64,000 nucleotides of DNA from Mimachlamys varia (Eukaryota > Mollusca > Bivalvia > Pectinida > Pectinidae), in the NCBI GenBank assembly GCA_947623455.1, contig OX392534.1, forward strand, positions 41,235,426 through 41,299,425. Direction: 5' to 3'. A program made the position numbers and the translations under genes. This document shows positions 1-10,200 of the stretch, piece after piece. The notes beneath the pieces are model-generated. The model was not told the DNA's origin. It was given only the letters and a program-made list of their open reading frames with translations, and searched no databases. The stretch's first letter is position 1. Every line of letters starts with the position of its first letter.

Positions 1-737
1 AAATTATACTTGATTGGATTTGGGACATGGCATTATGTTCAATCTAGGACAGATACCATCATACGTGAAAGGAGATAACTCTTGGTGACATTGATATTGT
101 TGTCATCTTTATATGTAACACAAATAACGATTCTAACCAACAATGCCACTTTATTTCTTCTAATAAGCATTTTAAAATAAGCGCATAGGGCCAAAATCAA
201 TAATGAAAAAAAATTAAATCTTAACCAAATGATCTCTGATATTTAATGATATGGTGGTGAAGATCGTATTTGTCAAGAGACGTCGAACTTGAAGACCTGA
301 GACAGGATACAAGGTCAATTTACTTTTTTTTTTATTTATCACGTAAATACTTACCTTTGGTTAAATGATTGTTGGGTAAGGCCACTTTCAGAAAAAACTT
401 TGCAAACTGTTGACAATAATCGTTTGCACAAAAGAGAGGCCATATCTTGAGAATTGCGATAATTTTTGCAATCAGCTTCCACCCGGCATGAATTCAATGG
501 GGGCCGCCATTAAATACTGATTACGCATGCTTGAAAGGGATCATACATTTACAATATAATATCTATCGCCATTATTTAGATATTTTGACTAAAATCTCAT
601 TTTGTTATTAATGAAAATTTTATAAATTCTTTTTAAATAAATTTACTGATTAGTGAAGTGTAATTCAATTGCTTCATGCTTTGACCAGATATACATACAT
701 ATTTCCTAAAAAATGACCCGTCCCCAAGCGACCAGAG
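1..737 (+). promoter_or_regulatory. LSM8 upstream region, probable promoter
   Basis: AT-rich sequence before the LSM8 start codon, with no coding signal I can support on either strand. A GGCCGCCATT motif at about 502-511 resembles the YY1 core (GCCGCCAT) often found near start sites of housekeeping genes. No clear TATA box sits at a useful distance from the ATG. The transcription start is unknown; the short stretch just before 738 could be a brief 5' UTR. Promoter assignment is inferred from position. Confidence 0.35.
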
Positions 738-3614
738 ATGGCTTCCGCACTGGAGTCGTATGTAAATCGTATCCTTTGAAAACTGCAGATATTTTATAAT
801 CATACGCCTATAATATGATGCTCCGTACCTCTTGTTCACCTCTCTTAATGAATTTTCAAAAATATAAGCCAGAATGTAATCACACAATGGCATGTTAGTT
901 ACTGAAACAAGCAACCTAAAATTTAGGCATGAGTGACTGATAACTTGCATTGCCTTATAAAAACTAACAATATAATGCTTGGTTTCTGTATTGGTACATT
1001 GTAGATCCCGGTACCGGGTTTTTTGAAAGTGCATATAAATATAAGCCTATATAATATTGCAACCCATGTACAGTATTCTTATAAAAAAACCCACTGAATT
1101 TTATAAGGCTACTGTGCATGGGTTGCCCTTTTGAATTCAATTTAGCATGCATTCTGTTGTTGAGATATTGGTTTTTCTATAAGCTACGTACGTATACATG
1201 TACATTGTAACTTAAAATACACAATTTTTAATGGAAAATACCACATTCATGTCCACAAGCACCAGTTCTATTATTGGTGCACTCCCTCTTCCTTAGCACA
1301 GCCGGCGCCGAGATAGCTATGGCCCTTTATGGATGTAAATTGAGATATGGCATTTACATGTATATTGCCAGCATAATTTGTACATTCTATAATTGTGTAA
1401 CATATATAAGGTTTTATCAATCCTTAACTCTAATGATAGATACTGTGTCTATAGTGACAGCCGATGGTCGAATCATAGTGGTATGTATAAAACTTTTTAA
1501 TGTATTATAAAAAACCCTCCACCAATTTATTTTCATCAAATTAAAAATAAAAGCAATCCTGTTTCATGTTTGTATTGACTAAAACATATTACAATGTCAA
1601 AATATCTACATGGAAATATAGTTCCAAAAAAGGGAAATAATTTCAAGGATTTACCATACTATTGTATAAAGGAGTTACAATGTGCTATATATATGTGTCC
1701 ATGAAGGCATTAAAACAAGTTGGCAAAAATGGTTGGTTTTAATATTTGGCTATAAATATGCAACTTGAATTGTAGTAAATAATAATTACATTTATTAAAT
1801 TAAACATTAAACTTTGACTTGCAGTTAACTTTTGGTAAATTTCTTGTTGAATAAAAATCAAATTTAAGAAATTGTATCTATAGGTTTAATGTTATGATCG
1901 AAAGACTAAATCTTGTACTTTGCCCATTTGATTTTATATAAAGTAGATAGATAGGGTTCTTATATTGCTTTGAAATAAATAAAAAAAAATTTTAAGACAT
2001 TTTAAACCTGGTCAGCATGATTGATATAGCATATGGTTGCTTAAAAAAGGCCATGGTTTGTTTTCAAATATAAACAAAAATTATTAATCATTGTTGAAAT
2101 TAAATTTTCAGGGCACATTGAAGGGTTTTGACCAGACCATTAACTTGATTCTGGATGAAAGTCATGAGCGTGTGTATAGCTCATCACAGGGCGTGGAACA
2201 GGTCATACTGGGACTGTATATCATCAGGGGAGACAATGTGTAAGTACTTGAATTATATGTTAATCAGGGGAGATAATGTGTAATTATTTAATTGTTAATC
2301 AGGGGAGATAAGTATTGTAACTTTATATCAATCAAGGGAGATAATGTGTAAGTATTTTGATTTAATGTAAAGCAGGGGAGATAATGTGCAAGAATTTTAA
2401 TCATATGTTAAATCAGTGGAGATAAAGTGTACGTATTTTGATTATATGTTAATCTGCAGAGATAATGTGTAGGTACTTTATAATTATATGTTAATCTGCA
2501 GAGACAATAAGTAAATATTTTACTTAATATCAACCAAGGAAAGAAAAAATATACGTTTTATACTCCAAATGATGAGGGAAATGATCTTTTTCTTATTTTT
2601 TTCCATCGCATAAAAAAGGGAGATATTTTGTAGATCTGCTTGCACATTTTCTGATAGATGGGCATAGGTGTTAACACTTGAAACCTCCAATGAGGGAAGT
2701 CTTCCTCATTCCATATTTCCAATAAAGGAGAGAAAGTGCGTGAAATGGGACTGAAACTGCATTGCTCAATTTGTCTTTCCCATTTTATGTATCAAAATAA
2801 CTTCAAAAAGTATTCATTTGATCCAGATACACCTATTATGGTCATTACACATATATCCTACAGTAACTAGGAGATCATTTGACCACAGGATGTGGATTTT
2901 GAGTTGGTGTGAGTTTGGACTTGGATGAGGGAGGTTTCGAGGGAGATTGATAAATTTTGGTAAAAATGAGGGAGGGTAATGGGTATGGGTGGGTGTAGCT
3001 TTAATAAACTTGTATCGTTTGGATTTATCATTTAACATTGACAATACATAGTATTTTGTAAAGTAAAATATCAAAAAGTTTTGAAGTAAAGACAGAGAGA
3101 AAACAATCAGACAATTTAGCATTAGCTTGTTGGGTGTACTTTTTTAATTCTGGATACAGTGCTGTAATTGGAGAGATAGATGACGCTAGGCTTGTTACCT
3201 GTATGATTTCTCGTTACAGAGCTGTAATTTGAGAGGTAGACGACAATTAGATTGTTACCTGTATAATTTCTCGTTACAGTGCTGTATTTGGGAGGTAGAT
3301 GATGATAAGCTTGTTACCTGTATGATTTCTTGTTACAGTGCTGTAATTTGAGAGGTAGATGATGATAAGGTTGTTACCTGTTTGATTTCTCATTACAGTG
3401 CTGTAATTCGAGAGGTAGATGATGATAAGGTTAACGTTGTTACCTGTAAATTTATCGTTACAGTGCTGTTACTGGAGAAATAGATAATGATGAACTTGTT
3501 ACCTGTATGATTTCTCGTTGCAGTGCTGTAATTGGAGAGATAGATGATGACACAGATGGAGGCTTGGACTTCAACAACATCAAAGCTGAACCTCTCAACT
3601 CTGTCATGCACTGA
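738..3614 (+). CDS. LSM8: LSM8, U6 snRNA-associated Sm-like protein (4 coding exons)
   Basis: Coding exons are 738-768, 1440-1480, 2112-2239 and 3524-3614. Joined, they give 96 codons, the usual length of animal LSM8. LSM8 is the subunit specific to the nuclear LSM2-8 ring, which binds the 3' oligo-U of U6 snRNA and supports U4/U6 assembly and splicing. The start MASALESYVN matches the family N-terminus, which fixes exon 1; its last base completes a His codon in exon 2. Sm1 spans about residues 12-43, with the loop-3 segment FDQTINL at 30-36. Sm2 carries IRGDNV at 62-67, whose RGD lies in the RNA-contacting loop 5. The C-terminus ends AEPLNSVMH, as in the family. All introns are GT-AG and phases agree (1, 0, 2). 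Introns 1 and 2 hold nothing notable. Intron 3 carries splice-site tandem repeats at both ends. No frame damage is seen, so the gene should be functional. Confidence 0.97.
2222..2525 (+). repeat. Tandem repeat of LSM8 exon 3 end plus 5' splice site
   Basis: About eight diverged copies of a 35-50 bp unit. The first copy is the true exon 3 end and donor: TCAGGGGAGACAATGT, then GTAAGT at 2240. Later copies read close to AATCAGGGGAGATAATGTGTAAGT, followed by an AT-rich tail. The copy whose GT is at 2348 keeps an intact GTAAGT donor. Others are weakened (gtaatt, gtgcaaga, gtaggt). The array therefore begins inside the coding exon and runs into intron 3. Confidence 0.85.
3145..3550 (+). repeat. Tandem repeat of intron 3 acceptor plus LSM8 exon 4 start
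   Basis: Seven copies of a ~60 bp unit. Each holds a TTACCTGTATGATTTCTCGT-like tract, an acceptor (TTACAG or GTTGCAG) and the first bases of exon 4 (TGCTGTAATTGGAGAG...). Exon-like starts fall at 3160, 3220, 3280, 3339, 3399, 3464 and 3524. Only the last opens the true exon 4. The six upstream copies are decoy acceptors; those followed through meet stop codons (for example the one at 3160 reads into TGA in the next copy). Confidence 0.88.
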
Positions 3615-4420
3615 CCCGTGTCATTATTGTCATCCATCATCATCGTCATTGCATCATTCATCTTATATCCACGAGGACTTTGCTGAACCTTTATTAAGTC
3701 TGTATTCATTGAGGGAACATACTAATGAATTACACTGCAGGCCGGTCATCAACTTCAAAACTTTTAGATGTGTTTCAGAAGTGTGAAAGGAAAAAGTTCC
3801 TCCAACAAAAGTTTATTTACATGTCATAAGAAACTGCCCGAGGTCATTACTGGTTTTTTTTTACAGCATATTTTAAGGACTGCTACCTCAAAGTCTCTAC
3901 ATCTGAAGTTATTAAATATCAAATGTTGTTTTTTCAACATTTGCAAAAAAAGAGAAAATTTTGATATTTCAAAGTTGTCCAAATGTTTGAAATTTAAACT
4001 TGTACTAAAAATAGATTTTACATCCATATGAACATCATCATTTCATATGAACATCGTCATCATATCTACTGAGAATCTTCAGGGAAGTGCTTGTAAGTGT
4101 GAGAGGTTCTGAACCCTATACAGCTACAAAAACAAATCTGAATATCTAGAATTGTAGTTTCACCTGACCAAGAAGTACATTTGGCATTGTGTAAGAAAGT
4201 TTGTATGGATGTAAAGCAAGTGTGTTTGAAATCTGCCTATGCTAGAAAAAACATGAGACAGGATGATTGAAGAGATATTGAGAATGAGTTAATGATTATA
4301 AATTGTCTAAAATTAACAGTCAACATTTAGAATTCTGGGGAAAGGATTGAAATCAGTAAGCAAGCACTGTTAGAATTTTATTGTTGTAAATAAATAAAAT
4401 GTTTTAATAACAATGTGTGT
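3615..4420 (+). other. LSM8 3' UTR with poly(A) signals
   Basis: Probable 3' UTR. Two overlapping AATAAA signals at 4389-4394 and 4393-4398 are followed by T/GT-rich sequence, suggesting cleavage near 4410-4420. Within it, AAATGTTG at 3921-3928 and CAACATTT at 3935-3942 form a perfect 8-bp stem with a 6-base T loop. A short direct repeat built on TTTCATATGAACATC lies near 4021-4060. Longer reading frames here are open on both strands and show no family features. Confidence 0.7.
4389..4398 (+). terminator. Overlapping AATAAA polyadenylation signals of LSM8
   Basis: AATAAATAAA contains two canonical hexamers sharing two bases, about 775 bases after the LSM8 stop. No better signal occurs between the stop and this site. 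Confidence 0.65.
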
Positions 4421-4952
4421 TGATTTTGCAATAGAGGATAACAGCATTTTTTTTACTAATTAACCTCTAAAGTTACCATTAACCTAACAAAAACGAAGAC
4501 TGGGTAAGCCCAGTTTAAAGATTTTAATAGAAGTTGTCTCCCCTAGATCACAAACTTTGATAAAACCTGGCCACACTAGCAGGTGCCGTCCTTTAATGAC
4601 CCTGGCTGTTAAAAGGACGTGAAAACAATCAACCTACCAACTAATCTGTAGGTGCCTAAAGAGAAATGAAAAGGAATGTGTTGGAAGGAATGTTTCTTTT
4701 ATACATATGAACTTGTTCAATCACGGCGGCGAAGAAGGAGAATGGTTTTAGAACCGTAAAAAAGAGGACCTGTATCGCTCGCCTTGATATATATAAGTAT
4801 CTAGGAACCATAGTAAACTATTTTCCAAACATATCCCATGGACAGTGACAGGTCCAAAGACTTATCGATGAAAATAAATAAGAGAATACCGAAGCGATAA
4901 CAAAATCAGTGGCAAAATATGAACAAAGGAAAGAAACATGGAGACCCTTGCA
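4421..4952. other. Intergenic; truncated SINE tail at about 4582-4640
   Basis: No gene seen. The stretch with GTCCTTTAATGACCCTGG and GCTGTTAAAAGGACGTGA matches the 3' tail of the complete SINE at 35710-35932, so this is a 5'-truncated SINE copy on +. The rest is unassigned. Confidence 0.5.
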
Positions 4953-5400
4953 AAAGTACAAGAGAATAAGACCAGTTATACCAGGAGAGTAAGTGTCTGC
5001 TAATTCGTGACTCAAAGTGAGAACAGATGCATCATATTTAAGCACATCAAGCAGTCAGCATACTAAAGAGAATATTCAAAAACGTCTTCTTTCATATCAT
5101 ACAAGGATGCAGAATATTTTTCAATAATATCAAGATGGCGACCATAAAAGTACAAGAGAATAAGACTAGGTGTTCCGGGAGAGTAATTGTCTTCTGCTTC
5201 ATCGACGACACCCGCCATGTAAATCTTTGTCACATCCAAGTAAACATCAAGTTCTCAAAAGAAGAACTGAGTATCATTGTCTATCACAACAAGTAAACAC
5301 ACTAATGAGCATACTCAAAAACGTCCATCTTCATATCACTCAAAGATACAGAATATTTCTCAATGAGACAAAGATGGCGACCATAAAACTTTCCCATAGT
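4953..5400 (-). repeat. Tandem duplication of the retroelement 3' end
   Basis: A stretch starting GTACAAGAGAATAAGAC occurs at 4956 and again at 5150, 194 bases apart, each followed by a similar GGAGAGTAA...TGTCTGCT tract. The CAAGATGGCGACCATAAAA block near 5132 recurs near 5372. Read on -, these are repeated copies of the 3' part of the reverse-transcriptase element that follows, including the codons for its C-terminus. Partial tandem arrangement is known for Penelope-like elements, but local duplication after insertion is equally possible. Confidence 0.5.
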
Positions 5401-6345
5401 CTGATCAACCTGCATCTCTCGAATCCTGGTGTTGTTAATTTGATTGTCAGCAGTCGACATCGATCACGAAAATCCGGATATTTAAAGCAAGCCCTGGAAT
5501 ACCGAATCAACTGCGACATGTAACAATAGGTTGGAGAAGCAGGGATGTTACTATCAAGAAATGGAAAGTTAACGATCGGAAAATTGAAATCATCACGTGT
5601 TTATCGTATAGCTTAGTAGTAAGCTGTCCATGTTGGTCGTAGTTTAAGTAGAGATCGAGGTAAGCAGCTGATGTAGAAGAGTCTGTTGTGTCTTTTATTT
5701 CAAGTTCAGAAGGGTATATACGATCGACGTGGTCAGCAAACTTCTTGTTGTTTATAGACAACACATCGTCGAAATATCTGATGGTGAAATTAAAAGATTT
5801 GGCACGATGTTTGTTACCTGTTCTAGATCTGATTAGCTCCTCCACAAATTCAGCCTCGTATGAAAACAAAAACAAGTCAGCTAAGAGTGGGGCACAGTTT
5901 GTTCTTATAGGAATGCCAACAGTCTGCTGGAAAATCTTTCCTCCGAACTCAACAAAAATGTTGTCGACCAGCAATTCAATCATCCTTACTATATCTTCTT
6001 CAGCATATTTCCTCTTTGCTTTTGTCGTGTTTTTGACAAAGTATGCTCCAAGATAGCTAACTACCATATATTTGTATCGTCGTCCGCCTTTCTTGGAAAA
6101 GAAAGCTCTCATAACAAGAGATCGGAGACGTTCCTTCAATTTTGTATGAGGTATATAGTGTACAGGGTGGAAAAATCAAATGTTTTGATCGAAAAGACAT
6201 TTGTTAGGAGGGGGTGTTCAAGATTGATCAAAAGATGTTTCGAGTTTTTCAAAATCCACATCCCATTAGTTCCACTTTTGGAGTATACAGTGTCACAATA
6301 CGACTGAAGGCCTAATTTTATGGCACTAAGAATATTAGTAACAAT
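5302..6345 (-). pseudogene. Degenerate retroelement reverse transcriptase (Penelope-like or related)
   Basis: On - the reading starts near 6345 with a CDTVYSKSG...WILKNSK region and KTFDFSTLYT (RT motif A). A two-base insertion near 6140 shifts the frame into a 210-codon stretch. That stretch holds GIPIRTNCAPLLADLF (motif B region), FNFTIRYFDDVL with the catalytic DD (motif C), then AAYLDLYLNYD and KLYDK. A second frameshift near 5595 separates the following DDFNFPIVNFPF segment. More shifts break the tail, which ends at a TAG at 5302-5304. FDD replaces the YxDD seen in many RTs. No endonuclease is visible, and the N-terminus is lost where the Helentron begins. The RT family is clear; assignment to the Penelope-like group rests on recalled motifs and is tentative. 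It cannot encode an intact enzyme. Confidence 0.75.
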
Positions 6346-6357
6346 TAAGAGTTTCGG

Positions 6358-6967
6358 GCCTATTTGGCCCGGCCCCTGGGGGGTCAGACTCATCATTTAT
6401 ACAAAATCTGTTCCCCTCCCCGAAAAGACGTTTCTGACCAAATTTGGTTCAAAACCATTCAGTACTCAATGACAAGTAGGGATTTAAAAGACTTTTCCTC
6501 TATTTCCCCCAGTGGGGTCAGAGTCGCCATTTATACAAAATCGGTTCTCCTCACAAGAGGATGTTTCTTACCAAATTTGGTTAAAATCCATTCAGTACTT
6601 TATTAAAGTAGGGATTTTCCTCAATTTCCCCTTTTGGGCCCCGCCTCTCAGGCCCCAGGGGGTCAGACCAACCGTTTATACAAAATTGAATCCCCTTTAC
6701 TCAAGGTTACTGCAGACAATATCCTGTCATTCCTACAGAAGAAGAAGAATTTTATATATTTTCCCTATTGGGCTCAGGCCCCAGGGGTGGTCAGACCAAC
6801 CATTTATACAAAATTGAATCCTCTTCACCCAATGATGTTTCTGGCCAAATTTGGTCAAATTCTGTTGTCCGGTTCAGGACTAGTAGGGATTTATAGGAAA
6901 AGTTGACAGACGGACGTCTGACGCCTCACCATGGTATAAGCTCACCGGCCCTTCGGGCCAGGTGAGC
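6358..6967 (-). mobile_element. Truncated Helentron-type element
   Basis: The right end carries a terminal hairpin: GGTGAGCT at about 6960-6967 pairs with AGCTCACC at about 6938-6945 around a GGCCCTTCGGGCC core. This is the 5' end of a Helitron2/Helentron-like element on -. Next come GACGGACGTCTG and about four ~140-150 bp units containing GGGGTCAGACC, TTTATACAAAAT and CCAAATTTGGTCAAA. The left (3') end breaks off inside a unit next to the RT pseudogene, with no terminal hairpin. Short open frames across these units are by-products of the repeat. Confidence 0.7.
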
Positions 6968-7057
6968 TAAAAACTTTGCTGAAATGGATTAGAACTGTTC
7001 CCAAGTCCGGGGTAATAAATGATAAGAAAGATTGACACGTAAATGATACACAAGACA

Positions 7058-7063
7058 TTTAAT
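7058..7063 (-). terminator. Possible ATTAAA poly(A) signal for the - strand gene
   Basis: ATTAAA on -, about 145 bases after the proposed stop at 7208-7210. It is the common variant hexamer. No AATAAA is seen between the stop and this point. Confidence 0.3.
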
Positions 7064-7207
7064 TATCCGCGAAAAAAACCCTGCAGAAAAGATCTACCTA
7101 TGATTAATATAGGAACCAAGATTTCAACGAATGCACATCAAATCGTGAACAGGATAGATGTCATTTTCTCACAAAAACGATGACGTCAGTTCAGCAAGTT
7201 CCAATCC

Positions 7208-10200
7208 TCAATAGACCTCATTGGTATTCTTCTCAACTTTTGGCACTATTAACCTGCAATAATAACATGTAGATAGAACGTTCTCCATTATGACTTTAAG
7301 CTCATCCACCATGCATATCTAAACTTGATTTGGCTTGATTCATATGCTACTTCAGGTTTGAATGGATATGAATATCAGATGACATTTTCTTTTAATATTG
7401 ATGATCATAACACATGAAACAACTACCTACCTAGCAATGCGAGTAAGGAGTACCAGTAGTTGATCTGACGCTGGATACAGAGTGGGAACAGCACCATGTG
7501 TTTCTCCTTTAAGGCCCAATATACGTAACTTCAGAGCATATGTAAACGCAAAAATAAGCCTAAAACGAAGTAAACCTGAGCGGTAACTAACAAGAAACTC
7601 TTGACAAAAAATCCCAACGAAATGAAAATAATGCAGGTGGGTCCCACTTCAACAACAAGCCGAAGGTAGAATACACTTCGAAATGGTGTTTACAAATACC
7701 GAGTTTCAACTGCTGCTGGACCGGTAACCGCGTAGGGATTCATCTTTAATATTGCTGATATCAGTTAATCTTATCTAAATCTATAAATATAATAAGTTAT
7801 TAGGCTTGATTTTCGCTTCAAGTTTTGCCGAAAGTTACGTATATTGGGCCTTTAAAATACTGGCAGGATTTCCTCTCCCAGTATAGTTCATCCCGAGGCA
7901 GCTCTTTGGTCAGTTCCACTGTCAAGGCTAGTCTATAACTGAACACCATCATGGCTTTTGACCGTTTAGCGAAGTTGGCTTTGTCACTCTTTTGATATTC
8001 CAAAGAAATCTCTGAAGTACTTTTCACTTGACATGGAGCAGTACCGCAGTGACGGCAGAGGGAAGGACCTGTATGTGAATACAAATTTATTCTGATAATA
8101 TATGGGGAACTGTTTAAGCATTAATAAAGTCCATGTTTTAACACTAGATCACGAATATTCGATGCACTGTTGGTACATGGTGTGGTTCGTGTTGCATTTA
8201 CTAGGCGACATTGTGATGAAAACCATCTCTAAGGGCCCCGCCATTATATTATAAAGTCAACAGGAATCTATTGGAATACCGAATTATCATTGAGACTCCG
8301 CGCGGGCATACTTACGATTTATTTACATAATAATACACTCAAATTCAACAGAGTAACAGTAGTACCTGAAGCCATATACATGTATATGTTTAGTCAATTA
8401 TCATTACTTGTAATAAGACACAATGGCATCACCTTGACGTTACTTGTAATAAGGCACAATGGGGGGTCAATGGCATCACCCTGACGTTACTTGTGATAAG
8501 ACACAATGGCATCACCTTGACGTTACTTGTAATAAGACACAATGGCATCACCCTGACGTTACTTGTAATAAGACACAACGGCATCACTTGACGTTACTTG
8601 TAATAAGGCACAATGGGGGATCAATGGCATCACCCTGACGTTACTTGTAATAAGACAAAATGGCATCACCTTGACGTTACTTGTAATAAGACACAATGGC
8701 ATCACCCTGACGTTACTTTTAATAAGACACAACGGCATCACTTGACGTTACTTGTAATAAGACACAATGACATCACATTGACGTTACTTGTAATAAGACA
8801 CAACATCATCACCTTGACGTTACTTGTAATAAGACACTATGGCATCACCTTGACGTTACTTGTAATAAGACTCAATGGCATCACCCTGACGTTACTTGTA
8901 ATAAGACACAACGGCATCACTTGACGTTACTTGTAATAAGACACAATGACATCACATTGACGTTACTTGTAATAAGACACAACATCATCACATTGACGTT
9001 ACTTGTAATAAGACACAATGACATCACATTGACGTTACTTGTAATAAGACACAACATCATCACCTTGACGTTACTTGTAATAAGACACTATGGCATCACC
9101 TTGACGTTACTTGTAATAAGACTCAATGGCATCACCCTGACGTTACTTGTAATAAGACACAATGGCATCACTTGACGTTACTTGTAATAAGACACAATGA
9201 CATCACATTGACGTTACTTGTAATAAGACACAACATCATCACATTGACGTTACTTGTAATAAGACACAATGGCATCACCCTGACGTTACTTGTAATAAGA
9301 CACAATGGCATCACCTTGACGTTACTTGTAATAAGACACAACATCATCACATTGACGTTACTTGTAATAAGACACAATGGCATCACCCTGACGTTATTTG
9401 TAATAAGACACAATGGGGGATCCTTGAAGTACACCGTTGGATAGTTGACGCAATCAGACATTTTGACCTTTGCTCTTTTGGGTCAAGGTAACAATGACCT
9501 ATTGAGAGTGAAATGCACATCATCTATACATCTTAGTGAATCTGTATGGCTCCTTAAGAGGGTCAATTATTGTCTATATATAGCAATTGTAGTTCTACAG
9601 GTCAAAAAATGGAGCGGAAACGAAATGTGTTTCCTAATAAAGGATTCTCCAGAAAATCCCTTAGTTTTATACATTGACTTTGGGAGGAAAGAAATGAATG
9701 AAGTATACGACACACCTTCTAATAGACAAATTTCCATCCCTCTATTCTGTCAGGTTACAAAGTTATGGAGCGTAAACGAATTAGTTTCGGACGCACAGAC
9801 GCACGGACAGGGCGATTACAATACAGCATCTGTCACTATGTGGCGTGGCCTAATAAATGGAAGAGTTTTTAGCTTAAAGGCCCATATACGTCATAAAATC
9901 CAAAGAATTGAAAATAATTCAGGTCGGGCCCACTTCAACAACAAACCGAAGTTAGAAGACAGTTTAAAATGGACGCGTGTTTACAAATACCGAGTTTCAA
10001 CTGCTGCTCTACTGGTAACCGGGTAAGAGATCATCTTGGATATTGCTGATATCAGTTAATCTTAATTAAATCTATAAATACAAAAAAGTTATTAGGCTTG
10101 ATTTTCGCTTCAAGTTTTGCCGAAAGTTTACGTATATTTGGCCTTTAAGCGAAGAACGCAACACCGGATAATTTAACTTCCATCACTGATACTTACGATT

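Noticed and set aside
3544..4031. Open frames of 80-87 codons on + overlapping the LSM8 exon 4 and 3' UTR
   Set aside because: They are out of frame with the conserved LSM8 C-terminus or lie in its 3' UTR.
8404..9461. Several 60-103-codon frames on both strands in the 36-bp array
   Set aside because: A period divisible by three with few stops keeps frames open automatically. The peptides are 12-residue repeats with no other support.
9445..10026. 193-codon open frame on +
   Set aside because: It runs from a repeat-element fragment into MITE copy 2, has no domain and carries typical repeat strings (GACGCACAGACGCACGGACA). A by-product of mobile sequence.
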